64,000 bases of DNA from assembly GCA_963682025.1 (NCBI GenBank), contig OY821517.1:293151670-293215669 (forward strand), written 5' to 3'. The notes beneath the pieces were generated by a model. The model saw only the letters and a list, made by a program, of their open reading frames with translations. It had not been told where the DNA came from and made no database searches. Within the stretch, counting starts at the first letter, position 1; each line of letters begins with the position of its first letter. Shown here one piece after another: positions 46,561-55,571 of this stretch. The position numbers and the translations under genes are program-made. This stretch comes from Cordilura impudica. Taxonomy: Eukaryota; Arthropoda; Insecta; Diptera; Scathophagidae.

Positions 46561-47324
46561 GGATTTTCCCCAATTTCTTATGTTGTGAAATTTCATCGGA
46601 GACACGACAAAAACTGATTACTCGTATGCCCTATATGAGTATATCAAAAAAAATTCTTGAGTAATCCCGTGAGTTTTCTCCACTTTATTTTTCAATACCG
46701 AAAAGAAAATTTGATGTATGATTTACCAATTTTGTTTAGCAACATTCCCATTTTTTTTATTTCCTGCAATTCTTGCAAATTGTTGCTTCAAAACAATTAC
46801 GACAAACATTTCCTTCACCATAAAAAAAAAAAAATAATAAAAAATAAAATCTGTATCGACATCCATGTTAACAAAATTACAATTAAGTTATATCGATAAC
46901 TATTTTTAGAAAAACTAAACCATAAAAAAACTTTTCTAAATGGTACCTTTGCATTCAAGGTTGCAAGTGAATGTTATACAATAGCAAAAGTTATAGCTGA
47001 ACAAGAAAGTTCAAACAACGGAGGGGGAAGCAAACAAATAAGGAAGTAGCTATTCAAGTAAAACTTAATTAACCTAACCGACAATAGTACGATGATATAA
47101 TTATTTGTATTACTTGTATATAGAATCTATTCATCTATAAGTAATGCCATTGAATAGACGTGCAACAAGCAGCAAGCAGACGGCAAAGAAGTGTTCAGCT
47201 TATTCATCATTAATTTCAAAGAACAAATTTATGGAAATGATTATAGAGATAAGATCGAATTTCGAGTGAAAATTTATGGTATTTTAGCACATGGAAATTG
47301 TTTATTAAAACAAAAATAATTTAA
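46561..47324. other. Non-coding sequence
   Basis: No supported gene; the 80-codon ORF at 46657-46899 is Ile/Lys/His-rich without a domain. No repeat recognised apart from A tracts near 46825. Confidence 0.5.
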
Positions 47325-47521
47325 TTTAAATGGTGCGTGGTAGAGAAGAAGAAAGCATATATTTCAAACAACCTATTCAATTAAAACATAACAATTATCA
47401 CAATGTTCAATAAATCGCTGATGAAGGCTGAAATGCCAGAAACCGGTCCGATTAAGAATACAGTGCAGTTATGAATTTTTGAAATATATGCTTTCTTCTT
47501 CTCTACCACGCACCATTTAAA
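47325..47521. mobile_element. MITE-like element with perfect 44-bp inverted ends
   Basis: The 44 bases at 47325-47368 (TTTAAATGGTGCGTGGTAGA and onward) are the exact inverse of 47478-47521, around a 109-base centre with no ORF. Only this first copy has both arms; the following tandem units have only the right arm. Confidence 0.7.
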
Positions 47522-47870
47522 CAAAATTAAAAAAATTGCATATTAATTACAGTAGTAATTGCAATATGTCTGAAAAATGACTATAAATCTAACAAAACAA
47601 AAAATTTTCTTCGCTTCACAGCGTCATCTCAAATATATGTAAAGTGCATATGTAGGTATGTACAAAAACCGTACATCACATATGACAACTCTTACGAAAA
47701 CTGAGAATAGTGGAAATTAGAAGTATAAATGCAAAAAAAAAAAAATATTCAAAATTCAAAAATAACGATTGTTTGTTTGGACAGAGTTGTATCTTCTGAA
47801 ATTAATACAAAGTAAAGCTGTATGGTACGAAAACTGAAAACTAACCACACTGCTCGTAGGCCTGACTTTA

Positions 47871-47952
47871 GGTGAGTGTGTTAAAGCGCTGACCAAAAAG
47901 TGCAAGTACGAGTGTATGTGAAGTTCACGGTTCAAAACCTCACGGCCGCCCT
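47871..47952 (+). ncRNA. tRNA-like (SINE-head) module, copy 1
   Basis: GGTGAGTGTGTTAAAGCGCTGACC resembles the A-box and D-arm of a Leu/Ser-type tRNA, and CACGGTTCAAAACC about 40 bases on resembles a B-box (GGTTCRANNCC). The acceptor and T stems do not pair properly, so it is not a functional tRNA. It could be the pol III promoter head of a SINE. Confidence 0.35.
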
Positions 47953-48480
47953 AAGTAGAAAAAATTTTCATATAGAAACAACCTATTCAATTAAAACATA
48001 ACAATTATCACAATGTTCAATAAATCGCTGATGAAGGCTGAAATGCCAGAAACCGGTCCGATTAAGAATACAGTGCAGTTATGAATTTTTGAAATATATG
48101 CTTTCTTCTTCTCTACCACGCACCATTTAAACAAAATTAAAAAAATTGCATATTAATTACAGTAGTAATTGCAATATGTCTGAAAAATGACTATAAATCT
48201 AACAAAACAAAAAATTTTCTTCGCTTCACAGCGTCATCTCAAATATATGTAAAGTGCATATGTAGGTATGTACAAAAACCGTACATCACATATGACAACT
48301 CTTACGAAAACTGAGAATAGTGGAAATTAGAAGTATAAATGCAAAAAAAAAAAAATATTCAAAATTCAAAAATAACGATTGTTTGTTTGGACAGAGTTGT
48401 ATCTTCTGAAATTAATACAAAGTAAAGCTGTATGGTACGAAAACTGAAAACTAACCACACTGCTCGTAGGCCTGACTTTA

Positions 48481-48562
48481 GGTGAGTGTGTTAAAGCGCT
48501 GACCAAAAAGTGCAAGTACGAGTGTATGTGAAGTTCACGGTTCAAAACCTCACGGCCGCCCT
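48481..48562 (+). ncRNA. tRNA-like (SINE-head) module, copy 2
   Basis: Identical to copy 1 at exactly 610 bases distance; it arises from the tandem duplication. Confidence 0.35.
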
Positions 48563-48827
48563 AAGTAGAAAAAATTTTCATATAGAAACAACCTATTCAA
48601 TTAAAACATAACAATTATCACAATGTTCAATAAATCGCTGATGAAGGCTGAAATGCCAGAAACCGGTCCGATTAAGAATACAGTGCAGTTATGAATTTTT
48701 GAAATATATGCTTTCTTCTTCTCTACCACGCACCATTTAAACAAAATTAAAAAAAATTGCATATTAATTACAGTAGTAATTGCAATATGTCTGAAAAATG
48801 ACTATAAATCTAACAAAACAAAAAATA

Positions 48828-49338
48828 ATTTAATATTAAAATATAATTTCTTCGGCACGAAATTTTAGATGGATGAAAAGTTTTTTAGGGTTAAAATTTT
48901 CTGAGGAAAAAAATATTTAATTTAAATTTTTATAGCTCTTGTGAAGGGTATTTTAATTAGTGTTTAGGAAATCATGATCAATCACTTTTTCTTAATAGAT
49001 ATTTTTTAAAACAATTTTTATGAGCACTGCTCTTAATTTCAACTTTTAGTTTTCAAATATATACATTTTTCCTTTCCTTTCACCATATAAACTTTTATTT
49101 ACTCAAAATCTCAAAAACAGTTCTTTCTAACTACATTTATATCATTTGTCCTTTTCGCAATCTCAATATTTTTTTTTTTTTTATATAAATTTATTATTTA
49201 AATTTTTAGATAAAAATAGATAAGCTTGAGGCCATTGTTGTTCCTTTAATTCAATTCAACAATGGCCTCAAGCTTAACTATTTTTTATCTAAAAATTACA
49301 ACAAAAAGGTCGAAATAATGATCAAGTTTATTATTTTT
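48828..49338. other. Non-coding sequence with a foldback at 49201-49297
   Basis: Apart from the inverted repeat listed separately, this stretch is A/T-rich without a gene or other recognisable repeat. Confidence 0.5.
49201..49297. repeat. Inverted repeat (foldback) with arms of about 40 bp
   Basis: The left arm 49201-49240 (AATTTTTAGATAAAAATAGA..) and right arm 49257-49297 are inverse copies, with one mismatch and one extra A; the loop is about 16 bases. The inner arm carries AAGCTTGAGGCCATTGTTG. A DNA or RNA hairpin is possible, or a short foldback transposon; the sequence cannot tell these apart. Confidence 0.75.
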
Positions 49339-49350
49339 ATTATTTAAATT

Positions 49351-49386
49351 TCAGTATTTGTTTGACCGCGAACGCAAATAGACGTA
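49351..49386 (+). promoter_or_regulatory. Internal Pol II promoter of the LINE (Inr + DPE)
   Basis: TCAGTA at 49351-49356 resembles an arthropod initiator (TCAKTY), and AGACGT begins at +28 counting A49353 as +1 (49380-49385), matching the DPE consensus RGWYV. Jockey, Doc, F and I elements are known to use this initiator/DPE layout because they must carry their promoter downstream of the start. Confidence 0.65.
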
Positions 49387-49591
49387 TAGTGTGACAAATT
49401 TTTTTTAAAATTCCTTTTTCAAACAATAAGCAAGAACAATTTAAATTGTTAAAAACACAAAGAATAACACTTCAATAAAGGGATTAGTAAATTCTGTAAC
49501 AGAATTGTTAGTCCACAAAAACAATTGCAGTGCAAGTAATGCATTCGTATTACTTGCATATATTTAACAACAACAATAGTGCTACGCTTAA

Positions 49592-50752
49592 ATGGTAAAC
49601 CTAAGTGATGTAAGTAGTGATGAAGCTATTGAAATGCAAAACAATAGTAAAGATAGCAGTGATGATGCTGAACTTATTTGGCAGAGTGTACCATCAACAA
49701 AACGTAAACGAGTAGAATCGCCACAAAAACAACAAAAAAGAGTGAACTTATATGATCAACCAACAACATCAACCAACAACAGATATGCAGCCCTTGATAC
49801 TGAAGACGGTGAGGTAGAAGAAAATCAGCAAATAACACCAAAACCACCAGCAATTTATATTCCAAATGTACATAATATAAATCTTATGGTAAAACAATTA
49901 AGTAAAGTTATTCTTAGTTCTGATTTTAATTATAAGTCTTTAAGGGAAGGTCAGGTTCGTTTAATGATAAAGTCTGTTGATTCTTATAGAAAAGCTATCA
50001 AATATTTAGAAAGCTCGAATATTAATTTCCATACATATCAATTAAAGCAAGAAAGATCATATAGAATTGTTATTAAAGGTCTTCACCATACAACACCTAC
50101 TGAAGACATCAAAACCGAACTTATAGCAAAAGGTTATCCAGTTAGATCGGTTACAACTGCTAAGAGTCGTGTTTCAAAAGAGCCTCTTTCAATGTTTTTC
50201 GTTGATTTAGATCCCAACCCAAACAATAAATCCATTTATGATTTAAAAAATATGAATAACGCTATCGTTAAAATTGAGCCACCAATCAGAACAAATGATT
50301 TAGTTCAATGTCATCGTTGCCAACAATTTGGACATACAAAATCATATTGTAAAAAGCCATACAGATGTGTAAAGTGCGGCATGGATCATTCAACTGCTGA
50401 CTGCAAAAAAAATGCAGAAACTCCACCTCAATGTGTACATTGTTTATTGAATCATACAGCCAATTACAAAGGTTGTAAAGTATATCAAAACCTTGTCGCT
50501 AACAGGTCTAATAGGCAAAGAATTTTTTCAAATAGCCAAAGAAATTCCAATTTTAGTATCAATCCTACAGAATACCCAGAATTAAATGGTGCCACGAACA
50601 GACAGCCCTACCAAAACAAATTTAATGTATCATTTTCAGAAACTGTAAAAGCTTTAAATTCCAACGAAAGTTCCCGGATGGATAGACTTGAAAGAATGAT
50701 GGAAAATCTAATGAATATGATGTCAATGTTAATGACAAAATTATGCAATTAA
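49592..50752 (+). CDS. Jockey-type LINE ORF1 (Gag-like, zinc knuckles)
   Basis: 386 residues, intact. The N-terminus is acidic then basic (SSDDAELIWQSV, STKRKRVESPQKQQKRV). The middle (residues about 90-215) has an RNA-recognition-like fold with VIKGLHHTTPTEDIKTEL, the domain that precedes the knuckles in jockey Gag. Three Cys/His clusters follow at about 240-300: CHRCQQFGHTKSYC, CVKCGMDHSTADC and CVHCLLNHTANYKGC. A Met-rich possible coiled coil (LERMMENLMNMMSMLM) ends the protein. It would bind element RNA and take part in RNP assembly. Its stop codon overlaps the start of ORF2 by ten bases. Confidence 0.93.
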   Translation: MVNLSDVSSDEAIEMQNNSKDSSDDAELIWQSVPSTKRKRVESPQKQQKRVNLYDQPTTSTNNRYAALDTEDGEVEENQQITPKPPAIYIPNVHNINLMVKQLSKVILSSDFNYKSLREGQVRLMIKSVDSYRKAIKYLESSNINFHTYQLKQERSYRIVIKGLHHTTPTEDIKTELIAKGYPVRSVTTAKSRVSKEPLSMFFVDLDPNPNNKSIYDLKNMNNAIVKIEPPIRTNDLVQCHRCQQFGHTKSYCKKPYRCVKCGMDHSTADCKKNAETPPQCVHCLLNHTANYKGCKVYQNLVANRSNRQRIFSNSQRNSNFSINPTEYPELNGATNRQPYQNKFNVSFSETVKALNSNESSRMDRLERMMENLMNMMSMLMTKLCN

Positions 50753-53430
50753 ATATAAGAATAGCAATATGGAATGCCAATGGGCTTTCTAGTCATGCAA
50801 ATGAAACGGAAATTTTCCTTAAAAACAATTACATCGACATATTTCTAATTTCCGAAACACATTTTACAAAGAAAACCTTTTTTAAAATAAAAAATTATGA
50901 TACTATTACTGCGAATCATCCTGATGAAAGAGCTCACGCAGGTGCAGCTATTTTAATAAAATCTAATATAAAATATGAAATATTAGATCCAGTCACAAAA
51001 CCATTTTTACAAGCAGCTGGTGTTAAAGTTACTTATGAAAATAGTACTATAAATATATTTTCAATTTATTTCCCACCAAGACATACTGCTAAATGTCTAC
51101 AATATGAGAACTTTTTTAAAAATATTGGTCAAAAATTTATTGTTGGCGGAGATTTTAATGCCAAACATCCCTGGTGGGGATCTCGTCTTTCAAACCCAAA
51201 AGGAAGGGAGCTTTATAAGTGTGTTGTTAAAAACCATTATTCATCATTATCAACGGGAAGGCCTACATACTGGCCTAGTGATCCAAACAAAATACCAGAT
51301 CTTTTGGATTTTATTATTTATAATGGCATACCAAGATCTTTTTTAGATATCACAGATAGCGCTGATTTGAGTTCTGATCATAGTCCAATAATCATTACAT
51401 TTAGCGTAGCTCTTCATACTGTAGCGAAAAAGTCAAAAATTTTTACCGCTGCAACAGATTTGGAATATTTTGAATATTGGTTAGAGCAAAACATAAATTT
51501 AAATATACCAATTAAAACTGGTTGTGAGTTGGAAGATGCTGTTGAAACATTTACCAGCTTAATTCATGAGGCAGCATTTATATCAACACCCAAAAAACCC
51601 GAAACTAATGGCTATAATGTTAGAATATCGTCTGAAATAAGAGAACTTATTACTGAAAAAAGAAGATTACGGAGATTATATCAGAACACCAGAAGTTCAT
51701 TAGATAAAACAAATTTTAACAGGGCATCTCAATATTTAAAAAAACGGTTAAAAGAATATAAAAGTAATTTGATGAAAACATTTTTGAGCAATCTTGATGT
51801 ATCACGAAATGACGAGCATAGTCTATGGAAAGCAACAAAATATCTCAAACGTCCTACAAGGAGGAACATACCAATCAAAGACGCTAATGGAGTTTGGTGT
51901 AGATCTGAAAAAAGCAAAGCTAACGCATTTAAAGAACATCTAGAACAGACTTTCAACCCATTTTCATTAAATAATCCAGCAGACAGATATGAAATTGAAA
52001 ACTTTTTAAATATACCTTGCCAAATGGATCTTCCGATTAGGAATATAACTTCATCAAAGGTGAGAAGTGCTATAAATAAATTAAACAACACAAAGTCTCC
52101 AGGATATGATAATATCGACTCCAAGGTAGTAAAATCTTTGCCTGAAAAAGGTGTGCTTTTTCTTACGACCATATTCAACTCTATCATGAGATTAAGTCAT
52201 TTTCCATCTCAGTGGAAATATGCTGAAATAGTTATGATACTTAAACCTAATAAACCGGAAAATGCTGTTACATCTTATAGACCAATAAGCTTATTGTCAA
52301 CATTTTCTAAGATTTTTGAGAGACTATTTCTTAAAAGACTTCTTCCCATAATAGAAAAACAAAATATAATTCCAGAATATCAGTTTGGGTTCCGGCACAA
52401 ACATGGTACACCTGAACAATGTCACCGGATTGTTGACGTCATTACCAACACACTCGAGAGAAAACAGTATTGTTCCGCCGTATTTTTAGATGTTCAACAA
52501 GCTTTTGATAGAGTGTGGCATATTGGACTGTTACATAAATTAAAAAAGCTTATTCCTGCACCATATTATCTTCTGCTGAAATCATATATTGATGAAAGAT
52601 ACTTCTACGTTTGTATCAATGGAGAAAATTCAAATTTTGGACAAATTAAATCTGGGATTCCACAGGGCAGCGTACTTGGTCCAGTACTTTATACAATATT
52701 CACATCAGATATGCCTAATGTAGATGGTCTTACAATTGCTACTTATGCAGATGACACTGCTATATTAGCATCGAATGAATCACCAATTGCAGCCTCTGAA
52801 TTGGTACAAAATGAGTTAAATCTTGTAGATAATTGGTTAAAAAAATGGAACGTTAAAGTAAATACAGAAAAGTCAATTCATATTACATTTACGTTAAGAA
52901 AAAATGATTGTCCACCTGTATACTTAAACGGTGCTATTATACCGATAAGTAACAATGTAAAATACCTGGGTCTTCATCTTGATAGAAGACTTTCATGGAA
53001 GGAACATGTTAAAAAGAAACGTGATCTCTTAAATATAAAAACGAGACGAATGTATTGGCTGTTGGGTCCAAAATCAGAATTAAGTTTAGAAAACAAAGTA
53101 ACCTTATACAAAACCATTTTTAAGCCAGTTTGGACCTATGGTGTCCAACTTTGGGGGACAACCAGCAATTCAAACATTGAAATTTTGCAGAGATATCAAT
53201 CAAAAACATTACGGCTATTAACAAATGCACCTTGGTTTATAACTAATAACAATATACACAAGGACCTTAAAATTCCAAAAGTAAAAGATGAAATTAGCAG
53301 TTTTAGCGAAAGATACCTTAATAGACTTAGCAATCACCCAAAAATATTAGCTATAAATCTTTTAGATGATAGTGATGAAATAAAACGGTTGCAAAGGTTC
53401 CATATACTTGACCTACCCTTTAGAAAATAA
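50743..53430 (+). CDS. Jockey-type LINE ORF2 (AP endonuclease + reverse transcriptase), intact
   Basis: 895 residues without a stop. Endonuclease (1-220): NANGLSSHANETEIFL, ISETHFTKK (Glu), GGDFNAKHPWWG (about 134-145), SSDHSPIII (about 210). Linker: NTKSPGYDNIDSKVV. RT: SYRPISLLSTFSKIFERL, YQFGFRHKHGTPEQ, VFLDVQQAFDRVWH, SGIPQGSVLGPVLYT and ATYADDTAILAS with catalytic YADD at about 667-670. VKYLGLHLDRRLSWKEH and a C-terminal helical region follow. It nicks genomic DNA and primes cDNA synthesis there. The ATG at 50743 overlaps the ORF1 stop (ATGCAATTAA), so translation likely depends on termination-reinitiation or frame change. Confidence 0.94.
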   Translation: MQLNIRIAIWNANGLSSHANETEIFLKNNYIDIFLISETHFTKKTFFKIKNYDTITANHPDERAHAGAAILIKSNIKYEILDPVTKPFLQAAGVKVTYENSTINIFSIYFPPRHTAKCLQYENFFKNIGQKFIVGGDFNAKHPWWGSRLSNPKGRELYKCVVKNHYSSLSTGRPTYWPSDPNKIPDLLDFIIYNGIPRSFLDITDSADLSSDHSPIIITFSVALHTVAKKSKIFTAATDLEYFEYWLEQNINLNIPIKTGCELEDAVETFTSLIHEAAFISTPKKPETNGYNVRISSEIRELITEKRRLRRLYQNTRSSLDKTNFNRASQYLKKRLKEYKSNLMKTFLSNLDVSRNDEHSLWKATKYLKRPTRRNIPIKDANGVWCRSEKSKANAFKEHLEQTFNPFSLNNPADRYEIENFLNIPCQMDLPIRNITSSKVRSAINKLNNTKSPGYDNIDSKVVKSLPEKGVLFLTTIFNSIMRLSHFPSQWKYAEIVMILKPNKPENAVTSYRPISLLSTFSKIFERLFLKRLLPIIEKQNIIPEYQFGFRHKHGTPEQCHRIVDVITNTLERKQYCSAVFLDVQQAFDRVWHIGLLHKLKKLIPAPYYLLLKSYIDERYFYVCINGENSNFGQIKSGIPQGSVLGPVLYTIFTSDMPNVDGLTIATYADDTAILASNESPIAASELVQNELNLVDNWLKKWNVKVNTEKSIHITFTLRKNDCPPVYLNGAIIPISNNVKYLGLHLDRRLSWKEHVKKKRDLLNIKTRRMYWLLGPKSELSLENKVTLYKTIFKPVWTYGVQLWGTTSNSNIEILQRYQSKTLRLLTNAPWFITNNNIHKDLKIPKVKDEISSFSERYLNRLSNHPKILAINLLDDSDEIKRLQRFHILDLPFRK

Positions 53431-53565
53431 AATGTAAATATGTAAATAATAAGAGTTTTTGCTTTTAATTTTTCATTTACTGAGTTCATTGGAATTCAGT
53501 ACCTCCGTTAATTTTAATTATTATAAGATTTGCTTATTATTTTAATTTTTGAAAAATAGATTGCA

Positions 53566-53571
53566 AATAAA
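53566..53571 (+). terminator. Polyadenylation signal AATAAA of the LINE
   Basis: AATAAA ten bases before the A tail begins at 53581; the usual distance is 10-30. Confidence 0.75.
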
Positions 53572-53614
53572 GATGAATTGAAAAAAAAAAAAAAAAAAAA
53601 AATTATTTAAATTT

Positions 53615-54344
53615 ATTTTGGAATTTTTGAAATTTTTCAAGATACAATTTGTAATTTCCAATATTCATTTGGATACTCTCAATTTCTATTCGGTGTTGTT
53701 TATACTAGAGAGTTTATTTTCTTCACGACAGCTTTATATTAACATACTTAAATCACATGCCGAATAGTTCTTTCTTTGGAAGGAATGGAAATGAGATACT
53801 TTTGGAATAAGTTCATATTTTTACTTTTGCTGGGAGGGACTTGGTAGATAACTTTGGGTTATTCTCACAGTCTGGTAGGAAAGTGTTTTGACATAGTAAC
53901 ATTTGCCATGACTTTTAAGTTTAAAAATATGGCTAGAAAAAGTACTCGTACATATAATATTAAAACTCTCATACTACGAAAAAAAAAATCAATTAAGATC
54001 AATTATATATTTTTCTAATAAATTACATTGTATAACAGCCATTCTGGGGGTGAGAAAAACCAAGTCGTGGTGAAAGTGCTAGGCCAGTATAATATCAAAC
54101 TTCATCTCAATATCTATTTGTATAACCCTTTCATAAATAGCTATACCGATTGTGAGATCTGGTTTAAGATGCTTAAAATATAAACAAATAAATTTTTTCT
54201 GATTCTCTTAACCTGTATTCAGTGACTGTGAGTTCTCTTGCGTGCTATTTGCACAAAAGAGAATTTAAAAAAAGTAGAAATGCACTGTAAAATGTAATTC
54301 GTTTAATAGCGCTTTTTAATAAGGGTGGACATGCGGCCACGTTG
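53615..54344. other. A/T-rich non-coding sequence
   Basis: No gene, RNA or repeat recognised. Confidence 0.5.
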
Positions 54345-55095
54345 CTTTTTGTAACAACCAAAAATATTCGTGCTAGACCCATCTTCAATTATACCAATCG
54401 ACTCAGAATCACTTTTTGAGTCGAAATAGCAATGTCCGTCCGTCCGTCCGTCTGTGTGTCCATGTAAACCTTGTAATCACACTACAGGTCGCAAATAAGA
54501 ATATATATTAACGAAATTTGGCATATAAGCTTTTACCGGCCATGGGATGAAACCTATTGAAACTGGAGAGAATCGGTCCATGTTCAGACCTAGTCCCCAT
54601 ACAAATGACCCCTATGAAATCGACATAAATTGCCATAAGTTCCAAATTATCATATAGATCTCAATCAAATTGGGTTTGTATGTGTTTATTACATATATTA
54701 ATCAGTTGTTCAAAAATAATCCCTATAGGAAAATTCTTAGTCATAGGCCCCATATAGAGCTGCTTCCCGATCTTCACTTAAATCTATCAAAAAACAAAAA
54801 TATTGCACAGATTTTTCTCAAATTTGGTTTGTGTATATTTTTTCAAAGTATAAGTGACTTTACCAAATATGGTCAGGATCGGTCCATTTTTCGACCTAGT
54901 CCCCATATAAATATAGTATTCGATATGAACTTTTTCATATTTGCAGCGAAAAAAATTAATACAAATGCCACTCAAATTAGGTTTATGCTTATTTGCTATA
55001 TCCAATTAGTTGGACCGAAGAGATAGGGTCTCTTAGCCATGGTATAGGGTATCGTATAGTCGGGCTAGACCGACTATAATTTTCATACTTGTTTA
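54345..55095 (-). repeat. Dispersed repeat family 1, copy C (inverted)
   Basis: Inverse of the copy at 19377: ATCTTCAATTATACCAATCGACTCAGAATC, GTCCGTCCGTCCGTCTGTGTGTCC, CATTTGCGACC-like stretches, and at its right end TATAGTCGGGCTAGACCGACTATA followed by TTTCATACTTGTT. Its tip beyond 54345 is missing. ORFs of 72-118 codons across it are shadows. Confidence 0.8.
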
Positions 55096-55189
55096 TATTT
55101 AGCATAAAACTCCACTTTAATTAGTGATTTTTGTTGAGTTCGAAAATGCACGTTCGTTTTACGAAATAAAAGTTACTAAATTTAAAATT

Positions 55190-55571
55190 TGTAAAGAATC
55201 TGATTAAATTGAAAAGCAAATATCACATTTGTGATTTGTCAACAAACGATGACGTTGAAGCTGCAATGGCGATTTGAGACCAGTCTGATATTGATTTTAG
55301 TGATGAAGACTCAATCATAGTTCCAGAAAACGAGAGTGACGAAAATTCGAGCGATGAGCAAACTACTTTGGCAAATGTAACTGAACCCATACCAAGTGCA
55401 ACGGATCAACACTCAAACTTAAGTCCTAGTTTACTAAATATAAGTCACAAGCCATCAAGTTCCAGCAGTCAAGTACTAAATTAGAGGGAATTATGGAAAA
55501 TTTTATCATTTCCTCACCATCAACTTCCAATTACAACTGGTTGCAAAAATTTAATAAACATTCAAACGCCG
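55190..55571 (+). pseudogene. Remnant of an acidic/Ser-rich coding region
   Basis: After a stop near 55276 one frame reads DQSDIDFSDEDSIIVPENE, SDENSSDEQTTLA and HKPSSSSSQVLN, ended by a stop near 55484. Acidic N-termini like this occur in piggyBac-type transposases (compare 32420), but composition alone does not prove it. It is cut by the Transib end at 55572. Confidence 0.3.

Larger units (their letters stand above)
47366..48827. repeat. 610-bp tandem repeat, about 2.4 copies
   Basis: The unit starts AAACAACCTATTCAATTAAA at 47366, 47976 and 48586, a constant 610-bp step. The third copy stops near 48827. Copies look almost identical (a one-base change in an A run), so the duplication is recent or an assembly artefact. 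Each complete unit holds the centre and right arm of the MITE-like element and a tRNA-like module. No ORF was found. Confidence 0.9.
49339..53614 (+). mobile_element. Full-length jockey-type LINE with 13-bp TSD
   Basis: ATTATTTAAATTT occurs at 49339-49351 and again at 53602-53614, directly after the A tail. The element proper starts CAGTATTTG at 49352. It has a 240-bp 5' leader, ORF1 (49592-50752), ORF2 (50743-53430), a 150-bp 3' leader with AATAAAG and an A tract of about 20 bases (53581-53601). Both ORFs are open. Everything required for autonomous retroposition appears present, so it is probably a young insertion. Confidence 0.92.

Noticed and set aside
46657..46899. 80-codon ORF
   Set aside because: A/T-driven composition, no domain, no support from context.
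47871..47952. Functional tRNA gene
   Set aside because: A- and B-box resemblance only; the acceptor and T stems do not pair.
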